From Amycolatopsis orientalis DSM 43388 (lineage in GTDB: Bacteria > Actinomycetota > Actinomycetes > Mycobacteriales > Pseudonocardiaceae), in NCBI RefSeq assembly GCF_000411975.1, contig NZ_ASXG01000189.1:1-54886 (forward strand): a stretch of DNA of 54,886 nt, read 5' to 3'. Made by a program: the position numbers and the translations under genes. This document shows positions 1-7,027 of the stretch, piece after piece; positions within the stretch are counted from its first letter, which is position 1, and every line of letters starts with the position of its first letter. The notes under the pieces are model-generated. The model saw only the letters and a list, made by a program, of their open reading frames with translations. It was not told the origin of the DNA and searched no databases.

Positions 1-226
1 CGGTCCGGCGTTGGCTGACGGCGGTGGACGTCGCTCCGGTCCGGCGTTGGCTGACGGCGGTGGACGTCGCTCCGGTCCGGCGTTGGCTGACGGCGGTGGA
101 CGTCGCTCCGGTCCGGTGTCGGCTGACGGCGGTGGACGTCGCTCCGGTCCGGTGTCGGCTGACTGTGGCGGGCGTCGCTCTGGTCCGGTGTTAGCTGACC
201 GCGGCGGCGGTCGCATCGGACCGGCT
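1..226. repeat. 36-bp tandem repeat array, decaying rightwards
   Basis: Five clear 36-bp units begin at 11, 47, 83, 119 and 155, and a degenerate sixth at 191; the ten bases at 1-10 are the end of a further unit, so the array continues out of the window. The first units are almost identical and the later ones accumulate substitutions. Because 36 is a multiple of three, each unit keeps the frame and encodes a 12-residue unit (ADGGGRRSGPAL-like) on the plus strand. Confidence 0.9.
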
Positions 227-295
227 TTTCCCGCGGATACCGCGCTTCTCCCTTCTGCCGCGGGCGTCCCCGCACCTCTCGAGCCCGGCCGCTAG
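2..295 (+). CDS. possible 3' end of a repeat-encoded protein (partial)
   Basis: The frame is open from the window edge to a TAG at 293-295, so this could be the C-terminus of a gene that starts upstream. It consists of 12-residue repeats rich in Gly, Arg, Ser and Pro followed by about 20 non-repetitive residues. I recognise no family. The repeat is GC-rich and in frame by construction, so an open frame is weak evidence. It may be only a non-coding tandem array. Confidence 0.2.
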   Translation, partial: GPALADGGGRRSGPALADGGGRRSGPALADGGGRRSGPVSADGGGRRSGPVSADCGGRRSGPVLADRGGGRIGPAFPADTALLPSAAGVPAPLEPGR

Positions 296-471
296 CGCGC
301 ATAGCTGCCCGCGCCTGACGATGCCTCGCCACAGCTGGCTCGGCGGCGCGTAGCGGGCCTCGGCGCTCCAGCGCGGGCTCTCCGGCGGCCGAACCTGTTC
401 GGCGACCAACGGCGGCCTGCGCAAATCTCCCCACCTCCAACGCACCCCTCACGACCAACGTGACCCGCGAA

Positions 472-1116
472 CTACGTCTCCAGCGGCTGATAAATGCCCT
501 CGGCCAGCGTCGAGTGCGTCTTCCACCCCAACGTCTCGTACAACGCCCGCCCGGCGTCCGTAGCACCGAGGACGCCCAGCACGGCTCCGTCCGAAATCGC
601 GCGGTCGGCGAGCGAGCGCATCACGAATCCGCCCAGTCCGCGGCGTCGATGCGCTTCCTCGGTCACCACCCGGTCCACGATCACCGCGTCGCCGACCTGT
701 GCCATCTGGCCCTTCGCCGCCTGCTGGCCCGCCGCGTCCAGCACGCGCAGGAACGTCACGGGTCCGCTGGTCTCCACCGTCGCGGTGTAGCCCTCCGGCG
801 CGACCGGGTGCGTGGCCTGCAGGTCCGTCGCCATCAGATGACCGGTGTGGTCCCACGCGACCACCCAGCCGTCCGGGAGCCACGGCTCGATCGTGTCCGG
901 TTCGGCAGGCGTCTTCAGCCACGTCCGAGGTTCGCGGACCGTCCCGGCGGCGGCGCGGACCAGCGATTCCTCCGCCTCCGGGAGGACGTGCCGGCCCGCT
1001 TCCGCGGGATTGTCCGGCACTTCCACGAAAAGCCCCCACGGCTTCTCGACCGGCGGCGGGGTCCGCCGCGACAACGCCCATCCCGCTACCCAGGTCCGTA
1101 CCGTCTCCTCGATCAT
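472..1116 (-). CDS. GNAT-family N-acetyltransferase
   Basis: A 214-residue protein whose C-terminal half carries the GNAT fold signature: a strand with VGDAVIVDRVVTEEAHRRRG (acetyl-CoA pyrophosphate loop of the R/Q-x-x-G-x-G/A type), then a helix and a final strand with LYETLGWK. The N-terminal half is less conserved and may bind the acceptor, which cannot be named. The ATG at 1116 is preferred over an upstream in-frame start at 1227 because a TACCCT -10 box ends six bases before it, giving a leaderless mRNA. The promoter matches the RecA-independent DNA-damage motif (1123-1145), so the gene is inferred to be damage-inducible. Confidence 0.85.
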   Translation of the reverse strand: MIEETVRTWVAGWALSRRTPPPVEKPWGLFVEVPDNPAEAGRHVLPEAEESLVRAAAGTVREPRTWLKTPAEPDTIEPWLPDGWVVAWDHTGHLMATDLQATHPVAPEGYTATVETSGPVTFLRVLDAAGQQAAKGQMAQVGDAVIVDRVVTEEAHRRRGLGGFVMRSLADRAISDGAVLGVLGATDAGRALYETLGWKTHSTLAEGIYQPLET

Positions 1117-1122
1117 GAAACC

Positions 1123-1145
1123 AGGGTACGAACGACCACCGACAA
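1123..1145 (-). promoter_or_regulatory. RecA-independent DNA-damage (PafBC-type) promoter
   Basis: Read on the minus strand, the site is TTGTCGGTG, eight bases, TACCCT, six bases, ATG. This fits the mycobacterial RecA-NDp/PafBC consensus (TTGTCRGTG-N8-TANNNT) exactly. The 8-base spacer GTCGTTCG is the same as in the second copy at 20044-20066. Confidence 0.75.
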
Positions 1146-1147
1146 AA

Positions 1148-3331
1148 TCAGACCCGCGTGAGTTCGCGTTCGTCCTCGCCGGGGGCGCCGAGTTCGCGGA
1201 CGAGGCCCTCGCCCTCGACGTCGACATTCGGCAGGATCCGGTCGAGCCACTTCGGCAGCCACCACGCGCCGCGGCCGAGCAGCGACATCACCGCGGGCAC
1301 GAGGGTCATCCGGATCACGAACGCGTCCACCAGCACGCCGAAGGCCAGCGCGAACCCGATCGACTGGATCAGCGTCGATTCGGCCAGCACGAACCCGGCG
1401 AACACCGAGATCATGATCAGCGCGGCCGCCACGACGACCCGCGCCCCGTGCCGGAACCCGGTCACCATCGCCTCCTGCGGCTCGGCCCCGTGCACGTGTT
1501 CCTCGCGCATCCGGGTCACCAGGAACACCTGGTAGTCCATCGCGAGCCCGAACAGGACACCGATCAGCAGGATCGGCAGCATGCTCATGATCGGACCGGT
1601 CGAGGCGACGCCGAGCAGATCGGTCAGCCAGCCCCACTGGAACACCGCCACCACCGCGCCGAACGTCGCGACCACCGAGCCGAGGAACCCGAGCGTCGCC
1701 TTCAGCGGCACCACCACGGACCGGAACACCAGCATCAGCAACAGAAACGCCAGCCCGACGATCAGCCCGAGGTAGGGCAGCATCGCGTCCGACAGCTTCT
1801 GCGAGACGTCGATGTTGGCCGCGGTCTGGCCGGTCACCGCGAGACTTCCGCCGGTGCTTTCGGCCAGCGGCGCGGATTGCGCACGGATCGCCGACACCAG
1901 GTCCTCGGTTTGCGTGCTGCTCGGTCCGCTCTTCGGGATCACCGTCAGCAGCGCGGTGTCCCCGGCCGGATTCACCCGCGGCGGCGTCACCGCGGCGACG
2001 TCCGGCAGCTTGCCGATGTCGGCGGCGGCCTGCTTCAGCGCGGCCGGGTTGTGGTTCGGGCCGGTGTCGACGACGACCAGCAGCGGTCCGTTCGCGCCCT
2101 CGCCGAAGCCCTTGCTGACCAGGTCGTACGCCTTGCGCTGAGTGGTGTCCGGCGCGGCAGTGCTGTCGTTGGGCAGGCCGAGTTGCATGCTCAGCGCGGG
2201 AATCGCGACCACGGCCAGCCCGACCAGCGCGGCCAGCAGGACCGGAACCCGGTGCCGCGCAACGAAACGCGCCCAGCGCTCGCCGTGCGACGGGCCTTCG
2301 GTGCGGCGGCGCACGCGGATCTTGCTGCTGCCGACGCGGGCGCCGGCGAACCCGAGCACGGCGGGCAGCAGCGTCAACGCGATGAGCACGGCGATCACGA
2401 CCGTCGCCGCGGCGGCGATGCCCATCTGGCCCAGGAACGGAATGCCGACCACCGTCAGCCCGGCGAGCGCGATGATCACGGTGAGCCCGGCGAACACCAC
2501 GGCGGAGCCGGCAGTGCCCACTGCCCGGCCGGCGGCTTCCTCCGGCTCGCGGCCCTCGGCCAGCTCGTGCCGGTAGCGGGAGACGATGAAGAGCGCGTAG
2601 TCGATCCCGACCGCGAGGCCGATCATCAACGCCAGCACCGGAGTGTTGGAGTTCAGCTCCAGCGAACCCGACGCCAGCATGATGCCCGCCATCCCGACGC
2701 CGACCCCGACCAGCGCGGTGAGCAACGGAATGCCGGCCGCCAGCAGCGAGCCGAACGTAATGATGAGCACGACCGCCGCGACCGCGACGCCGAGCCCTTC
2801 GGTCGCTCCGGTCGCCGGGATGCCCTGCACCGCGTCGCCGCCGTACTCGACCTGGTATCCCAGCTGTTTCGCGTGGTCGCCGGTCGCGAGCAGCGCCTGC
2901 CGGTCGCTGTCGGACAGTTCGAAGCCCTTGACGTGGTAGCTCACTTGCGCGAGCGCGACCCGGCCGTCGGGGGAGACCGACTTCGCCTGGAACGGATCGA
3001 CCACCGCGGCTACCTGCGGCGCGGACTTCAGCTTGCCCACCACGGACTCGACCGCCGCCTGGCCCGCCGGGTCGGTGACCTTCCGCCCCTCCGGCGCGGC
3101 GATCGCCACCCGCGCGGTGCCGCCGCCCGCCGCGGCCTGCGGGAAGTGCTCGGCCAGCCGGTCGATCGCCTGCTGGGATTCGGTGCCGGGAATGGTCACC
3201 GAATCGGACAGCTTGCCCGAAAGCGTGAGCGCGCCCGCGCCCAACGCCGCGAGGACAAGCGCCCAGACCGCCGCCACGAGGGCCCGGCGGCGGAACGACA
3301 GCCTGCCGAGCCGGTACAGGAAGGGTGCCAC
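1148..3331 (-). CDS. MMPL/RND-family transporter
   Basis: A 727-residue membrane protein of MMPL type: one N-terminal membrane helix (about residues 20-38), a large extracytoplasmic domain, a bundle of helices (about 180-330), a cytoplasmic segment, a second helix, a second outer domain, and a final bundle (about 520-690). Two MMPL repeats and the length are normal for actinobacterial exporters of lipids or drugs; the substrate is unknown. The start is GTG with a GGAG about nine bases upstream. It is divergent from a TetR gene at 3526 and separated from it by two palindromes, so it is inferred to be repressed by that TetR. Confidence 0.92.
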   Translation of the reverse strand: MAPFLYRLGRLSFRRRALVAAVWALVLAALGAGALTLSGKLSDSVTIPGTESQQAIDRLAEHFPQAAAGGGTARVAIAAPEGRKVTDPAGQAAVESVVGKLKSAPQVAAVVDPFQAKSVSPDGRVALAQVSYHVKGFELSDSDRQALLATGDHAKQLGYQVEYGGDAVQGIPATGATEGLGVAVAAVVLIITFGSLLAAGIPLLTALVGVGVGMAGIMLASGSLELNSNTPVLALMIGLAVGIDYALFIVSRYRHELAEGREPEEAAGRAVGTAGSAVVFAGLTVIIALAGLTVVGIPFLGQMGIAAAATVVIAVLIALTLLPAVLGFAGARVGSSKIRVRRRTEGPSHGERWARFVARHRVPVLLAALVGLAVVAIPALSMQLGLPNDSTAAPDTTQRKAYDLVSKGFGEGANGPLLVVVDTGPNHNPAALKQAAADIGKLPDVAAVTPPRVNPAGDTALLTVIPKSGPSSTQTEDLVSAIRAQSAPLAESTGGSLAVTGQTAANIDVSQKLSDAMLPYLGLIVGLAFLLLMLVFRSVVVPLKATLGFLGSVVATFGAVVAVFQWGWLTDLLGVASTGPIMSMLPILLIGVLFGLAMDYQVFLVTRMREEHVHGAEPQEAMVTGFRHGARVVVAAALIMISVFAGFVLAESTLIQSIGFALAFGVLVDAFVIRMTLVPAVMSLLGRGAWWLPKWLDRILPNVDVEGEGLVRELGAPGEDERELTRV

Positions 3332-3390
3332 GAGTCGTCTCCGTTTCGCGCCCGAAGCGGGCTCTCCGCACTGGAATCGCCCTTCCGAAG

Positions 3391-3429
3391 CTAGCCGTTC
3401 GGCAAGTGGCTGCCAAGCCGATCGGCTAG
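3391..3429. promoter_or_regulatory. 39-bp imperfect palindrome, operator 1 (TetR/MMPL)
   Basis: Begins CTAGCCGTTCGGCAAG and ends with the near-reverse-complement CTTGCCGATCGGCTAG-like arm (observed right end AAGCCGATCGGCTAG). It lies between the divergent MMPL and TetR genes and is repeated 46 bp further right. Confidence 0.7.
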
Positions 3430-3436
3430 GTTGTGA

Positions 3437-3475
3437 CTAGCCGCACGGCAAGTGTCGGGCTAGTCGCCCGGCTAG
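3437..3475. promoter_or_regulatory. 39-bp imperfect palindrome, operator 2 (TetR/MMPL)
   Basis: Same left half-site as operator 1 (CTAGCCGNNCGGCAAGTG) and a right arm CGCCCGGCTAG. The start-to-start distance of 46 bp places both sites across the divergent promoters. The right end is about 50 bases from the TetR start codon. Confidence 0.7.
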
Positions 3476-3525
3476 TACCATGACGTGCTGCGGAGCAGCG
3501 CACTCCGCTGGAGGAGGAGGGCGCG

Positions 3526-4104
3526 ATGACGACCGTCGAACCGGTCGCGGACACCCGGACCAGGCTGCTCGCCACTGCGCTGCGGCTGTTCGCCGAGCAC
3601 GGCGTGGAGGGCACGTCGCTGCAGATGATCGCCGACGAACTGGGCGTCACCAAGGCCGCGGTGTACTACCACTTCAAGACGAAGGCGGAGATCACCGAGG
3701 CGGTCGCGGAGCCGGGCATCCGGGAACTGGACGAACTGGTCGTCGAGGCGGCGAAGCACCGGCGGCACGGCGCGCGCGTCGACCATCTGCTGGACGGTTT
3801 CGTCGATCTCGTGGTGCGGCACCGGGTGCTGGTCGCGCTGTTCTCCAGCGATCCGGGCATCGACGCGGCGCTCGCGAAATCGAGGCACGGCGTCGAAGGG
3901 TTCAAGCAGGCGCTGATCTCGATCGTGGCCGGGCCGGAACCGGACGTGACCGGCCGGGTGGCGGCGATCGTGGCGTTCACCGGCATCGCGATGGCGGGCG
4001 GGTCGCCCGATCTGGTCGAAGTGGACGACGAAACGCTGCGCCAGGAACTGGTCGGAGTGGGGCGGCGGCTGCTCGGCCGCCCGCGCCGTCGTCTCAACTG
4101 CTGA
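3526..4104 (+). CDS. TetR-family regulator of the divergent MMPL exporter
   Basis: A 192-residue protein with the TetR helix-turn-helix at about residues 10-57 (TSLQMIADELGVTKAAVYYHF then KAEI), followed by a variable helical ligand-binding domain. A GGAGGAGG Shine-Dalgarno ends about eight bases before the ATG at 3526, so this start is firm. It is divergent from the MMPL transporter and the two palindromes at 3391-3475 lie between them, which suggests autorepression and repression of the exporter. The ligand cannot be read from the sequence. Confidence 0.92.
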   Translation: MTTVEPVADTRTRLLATALRLFAEHGVEGTSLQMIADELGVTKAAVYYHFKTKAEITEAVAEPGIRELDELVVEAAKHRRHGARVDHLLDGFVDLVVRHRVLVALFSSDPGIDAALAKSRHGVEGFKQALISIVAGPEPDVTGRVAAIVAFTGIAMAGGSPDLVEVDDETLRQELVGVGRRLLGRPRRRLNC

Positions 4105-4112
4105 GAAATCTG

Positions 4113-4142
4113 TTGCAGTATTTGGGAACACCCGCTTAACCT
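4113..4142 (+). promoter_or_regulatory. promoter of the methyltransferase gene
   Basis: TTGCAG at 4113-4118, an 18-base spacer and TAACCT at 4137-4142. Six bases separate the -10 from the ATG at 4149, so the transcript would be leaderless. Confidence 0.5.
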
Positions 4143-4148
4143 CGAAGC

Positions 4149-4964
4149 ATGTCTCCGGAAAGCGCATACGGGCAGGGACACGCGGAAAGCGTTGTCCGGT
4201 CTCAACTCTGGCGCTCCGTCGACAATTCGGCGGCCTACCTGGCGCCGGAGCTGCTGCCCGGGCGCAGCGTGCTGGACGTCGGCTGCGGCCCGGGGACGAT
4301 CACGGCGGACATCGCCCGTCGAGTGGCTCCCGGCGAGGTGGTCGGCATCGACGTGTCGGAAGCCGTGCTGGAACAGGCGCGGGAGCACGCGCGGCGCGAA
4401 GGGGTGGCCAACATCCGGTTCGAGCGCGCCGACATCACGACCGCTCCTGAGCTCGGCCGATTCGATGTCGTGCACGCGCACCAGGTGCTGCTGCATCTGA
4501 CCGATCCGGTGCAAGCGCTGCGGAACATGCTGGCGCTGGCCAATCCCGGCGGTGTCGTCGCGGCCCGCGACACGGACTACGCCGCGGCGTTCTGGTGGCC
4601 CGCGGACGCGCGGCTGGACCGCTGGCTGGAGGTGTATCGCGCGGTCGCGCACGGCAACGGCTCCGAGCCGGATGCCGGACGGCGGTTGCTGGCCTGGGCG
4701 CACGCCGCGGGCGCCCGCGACGTCACGCCGAGCGCGTCGATCTGGTGTCATTCCACGCCGGAGGAACGCGCGTGGTGGGGCGGCATGTGGGCGGAGCGGA
4801 TCCTGGATTCCAAGATCGCCGAGCAGGCCGTGGCGGGCGGGTACGCGTCCGCTGCGGAACTGCGCGAGATTTCCGCGGCATGGCGTGCGTGGGCAGCCGA
4901 TCCGGACGGCTGGTTCTCGATCCCGCACGGGGAAATCCTGTGCCGAGTCGGCGAAAACGGCTGA
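4149..4964 (+). CDS. class I SAM-dependent methyltransferase
   Basis: A 271-residue UbiE/Methyltransf_11-like enzyme. Motif I is VLDVGCGPGTITADIA (about residues 42-57), an acidic residue follows in VVGIDVS, motif II covers ADITTAPELGRFDVVHAHQVLLHL, and motif III is NPGGVVAARDTDYAA. The C-terminal third is Trp-rich and probably forms the acceptor pocket. The substrate is unknown. The start follows a -10-like TAACCT by six bases, with no Shine-Dalgarno. The stop abuts the stop of the convergent small gene at 4965 with no gap. Confidence 0.9.
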   Translation: MSPESAYGQGHAESVVRSQLWRSVDNSAAYLAPELLPGRSVLDVGCGPGTITADIARRVAPGEVVGIDVSEAVLEQAREHARREGVANIRFERADITTAPELGRFDVVHAHQVLLHLTDPVQALRNMLALANPGGVVAARDTDYAAAFWWPADARLDRWLEVYRAVAHGNGSEPDAGRRLLAWAHAAGARDVTPSASIWCHSTPEERAWWGGMWAERILDSKIAEQAVAGGYASAAELREISAAWRAWAADPDGWFSIPHGEILCRVGENG

Positions 4965-5183
4965 TTACGGCAGCCGGGAATCCCTCATGGCTTCGGCCGC
5001 GCGCAATTCCTCGGGGGTGAGCTGGTCCTCCGAAACCCGCACGACCATGCGGGCACGACGGCACACCGGGCAGCGCTGCAGCCGGCGGTCGCCGAGGCGA
5101 ACCGCCTTGAACGACATCCAGGGAATCCAGATCGTGGAGAAATAGTGGCCTTGGCTGCACTGGACGATCGTGTAGTCGGGCAT
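4965..5183 (-). CDS. small CxxC (zinc-ribbon-like) protein
   Basis: A 72-residue protein with one RCPVCRRARMVVRV knuckle and an upstream CSQGHYFSTIW motif, so Cys and His are placed as in a small zinc ribbon. I do not recognise a named family; similar small proteins are common in actinobacteria. The start at 5183 is chosen because AAGGAG sits six bases upstream; an ATG two codons earlier would leave no spacing. It is convergent with the methyltransferase and lies just downstream of the KptA gene, on the opposite strand. Confidence 0.7.
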   Translation of the reverse strand: MPDYTIVQCSQGHYFSTIWIPWMSFKAVRLGDRRLQRCPVCRRARMVVRVSEDQLTPEELRAAEAMRDSRLP

Positions 5184-5218
5184 GGCCATCTCCTTCGGTG
5201 CGACCGGTTCAGTATGCG

Positions 5219-5767
5219 CTACTCCGACACCGTCAGAAACTCCGCCGGAACCGCCGAAGTCAGCCATACCCCGTTGTCGCTGACCTGAAACGCGTGCCCG
5301 CGCGCCGCCATTTCCCCGGCCGCGACCGCGAGCACCACCGGTTTCCCGTGTCGCGAACCGACCTTCCATGCGGTTTCGCGGGTCGCGGACAAATGCACCG
5401 CGTGCCGCTTCATCGGACGCAATCCCTCCGCCCAGATCGACGGCAAGAACCGCGTCGCCGTGCCGTGGAAGAGGATTTCCGGCGGCGGCGAATCCGGCAA
5501 TTCCAGATCGACGCGGAAGCTGTGCCCCTGGCTGGCGCGGATCAACGTCCCGGTCTCGTCATACGCGAACCGCTGTTTGGCGCACTTCGCGACGACCTCG
5601 TCCAGTTCCGCCCGGCTCACCGGGAACCGGTTGCGGGCCAACGCCGCGAGCAGGTCGTCGACCGGGATCCAGCCGCCGGGGGCGAGGGTGAGGCCGAGTC
5701 CGCCGGGATCGTGGCGCAGGTGCCGGGACAGCCGTTTGGACACTCGGGTCCGATGTTTCTCGTTCAT
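5219..5767 (-). CDS. kptA: RNA 2'-phosphotransferase (Tpt1/KptA)
   Basis: A 182-residue protein matching the KptA/Tpt1 family, which transfers an internal RNA 2'-phosphate to NAD+ to give ADP-ribose 1''-2'' cyclic phosphate and nicotinamide. The N-terminal SKRLSRHLRHDP contains the Arg18-His19 pair expected of the catalytic tetrad, and GWIPVDDLL and RHAVHLSATRETAWKVGSRHGKP are typical blocks of the ADP-ribosyltransferase-like C-terminal domain. Length is normal. The ATG at 5767 (MNEKHR) is preferred over an in-frame start ten codons upstream, which adds residues outside the family. No RNA ligase lies nearby, so the cellular substrate is unclear. Confidence 0.9.
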   Translation of the reverse strand: MNEKHRTRVSKRLSRHLRHDPGGLGLTLAPGGWIPVDDLLAALARNRFPVSRAELDEVVAKCAKQRFAYDETGTLIRASQGHSFRVDLELPDSPPPEILFHGTATRFLPSIWAEGLRPMKRHAVHLSATRETAWKVGSRHGKPVVLAVAAGEMAARGHAFQVSDNGVWLTSAVPAEFLTVSE

Positions 5768-5813
5768 TGCTGCCGGCAGTAACCCACACCGAAGCACCGC
5801 CGCGCAACGGAAT

Positions 5814-6275
5814 TCAGATCCCGCCCTCCAGAACCGGACGGAGCTTGCTGGCCCCGGGCCCGAACCGGGCGAGTTCGTCGTCTGCGTTGTACAGGCCGCA
5901 GCTGCGCAGCGACAGGCATCCGCAGCCGACGCATCCGGTCAGCCGGTCACGCAGCCGTTGCAGCGCGTCGATCCGGGCGTCGAGTTCGGTCTGCCATTCG
6001 CGCGAAAGCCGGGCCCAGTCCGCTTTCGTCGGCGCGTGGTCGGCGGGTAGCGTCGCCAGCGCCGCGCTGATGTCTTCCAGCGACAGCCCGACCCGTTGCG
6101 CGGCGCGGATGAACGCGATCCGCCGCAGCACCGAACGCGCGTAGCGGCGCTGGTTGCCCGCCGAGCGTTCGGACGTGATCAGCCCGCGCTCCTCGTAGAA
6201 CCGCAGTGCCGTGTGCGGAACCCCGCTGCGTTCCGCGACCTGCCCGATGCTCAGCTTGTCCGCCAACCTCGTCAT
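5814..6275 (-). CDS. soxR: SoxR, redox-sensing MerR-family activator
   Basis: A 153-residue protein with the MerR helix-turn-helix (LSIGQVAERSGVPHTALRFYEERGLI, about residues 8-33), a dimerisation helix and the SoxR [2Fe-2S] cluster motif at Cys115, Cys118, Cys120 and Cys126 (CVGCGCLSLRSC). SoxR is a dimer whose cluster oxidation by redox-cycling compounds activates target promoters. On the minus strand TAACCT lies six bases before the ATG, so its own mRNA is probably leaderless. It is divergent from a split transketolase over a SoxR-box-like site, making those genes the likely targets. Confidence 0.93.
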   Translation of the reverse strand: MTRLADKLSIGQVAERSGVPHTALRFYEERGLITSERSAGNQRRYARSVLRRIAFIRAAQRVGLSLEDISAALATLPADHAPTKADWARLSREWQTELDARIDALQRLRDRLTGCVGCGCLSLRSCGLYNADDELARFGPGASKLRPVLEGGI

Positions 6276-6281
6276 TGCTTC

Positions 6282-6322
6282 AGGTTAGCGCTTGACCTTC
6301 AGTTTGGTCGAGGTTGCATCGT
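6282..6322. promoter_or_regulatory. SoxR box and divergent promoters (soxR / transketolase)
   Basis: The right-hand promoter has TTGACC at 6292-6297 and a weak CATCGT at 6317-6322, a 19-base spacer as expected for MerR-activated promoters. Within the spacer, CCTTCAGTTTGGTCGAGG at 6296-6313 resembles the SoxR operator CCTCAA-N6-TTGAGG. The leftward soxR -10 (TAACCT on the minus strand) is at 6282-6287. The predicted right-hand transcript would begin at or beside the ATG at 6329. Confidence 0.6.
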
Positions 6323-6328
6323 GAGGAC

Positions 6329-7027
6329 ATGACCCCGACGACCTCCGAGCCGGGCTACGCGGACCTGCCCCGGCTGATCTCGCTGATGACCGGCGACGAC
6401 AAGCACCACGCGGCCGCGGAGTCCACAGTGGACGTGCTGTGGGTGCTGTTCGACCGCGTGCTGAACCTCGGCCCGGACACCGCCCGGCAGCCCGGGCGCG
6501 ACCGGTTCCTGCTGTCCAAGGGACACGGGCCGATGGCGTACTACGCGGTGCTCGTCGCCAAGGGCTGGCTGGACGAGGACGAGCTCGCCGACTGGAGTTC
6601 GGCGCGGTCGCGGCTCGGCCACCATCCCGACCGCGTCCGCGCGCCCGGCGTCGAAATCTCCAGCGGTTCGCTCGGACACGGATTGCCGATCGCCGTCGGC
6701 ACCGCGCTCGGCCTGCGCGCCCGCCGGTTCCGGTCGCGCATCGTCACGCTCGTCGGCGACGCCGAACTCGACGAGGGCTCCAACCACGAAGCCATCGTCG
6801 TCGCCGCGCGGCTCGGGCTCGACAAGCTGACCACGGTGGTCGTGGACAACCAGTCGTCGACGCACGGCTGGCCGGGCGGCATCGCGCGCCGTTTCGAAAC
6901 CGAGGGCTGGGCCGTGCGCACCGTCTCCGGCCGTGACCACGAAGCGCTGTACGACGCGTTCACCGCCCCTCATCCCGGACGGCCGCTCGCGGTCGTCGCC
7001 GTCGTGGAACCGAAAGGCGCGCACTGA
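6329..7027 (+). CDS. transketolase, N-terminal (ThDP-binding) subunit
   Basis: A 232-residue half-transketolase. It has the N-terminal block LLSKGHGPMAYYAVL, GSLGHGLPIAVGTALG, and the thiamine-diphosphate motif GDAELDEGSNHEA followed by TTVVVDNQSSTHGW. Such split enzymes need the partner encoded next door for activity. The start at 6329 is chosen because upstream candidates add no family sequence and the promoter predicts a leaderless message. Its stop overlaps the next start (TGATG), so the two are translationally coupled. The acceptor sugar is not evident; split transketolases occur in both pentose metabolism and specialised pathways. Confidence 0.88.
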   Translation: MTPTTSEPGYADLPRLISLMTGDDKHHAAAESTVDVLWVLFDRVLNLGPDTARQPGRDRFLLSKGHGPMAYYAVLVAKGWLDEDELADWSSARSRLGHHPDRVRAPGVEISSGSLGHGLPIAVGTALGLRARRFRSRIVTLVGDAELDEGSNHEAIVVAARLGLDKLTTVVVDNQSSTHGWPGGIARRFETEGWAVRTVSGRDHEALYDAFTAPHPGRPLAVVAVVEPKGAH

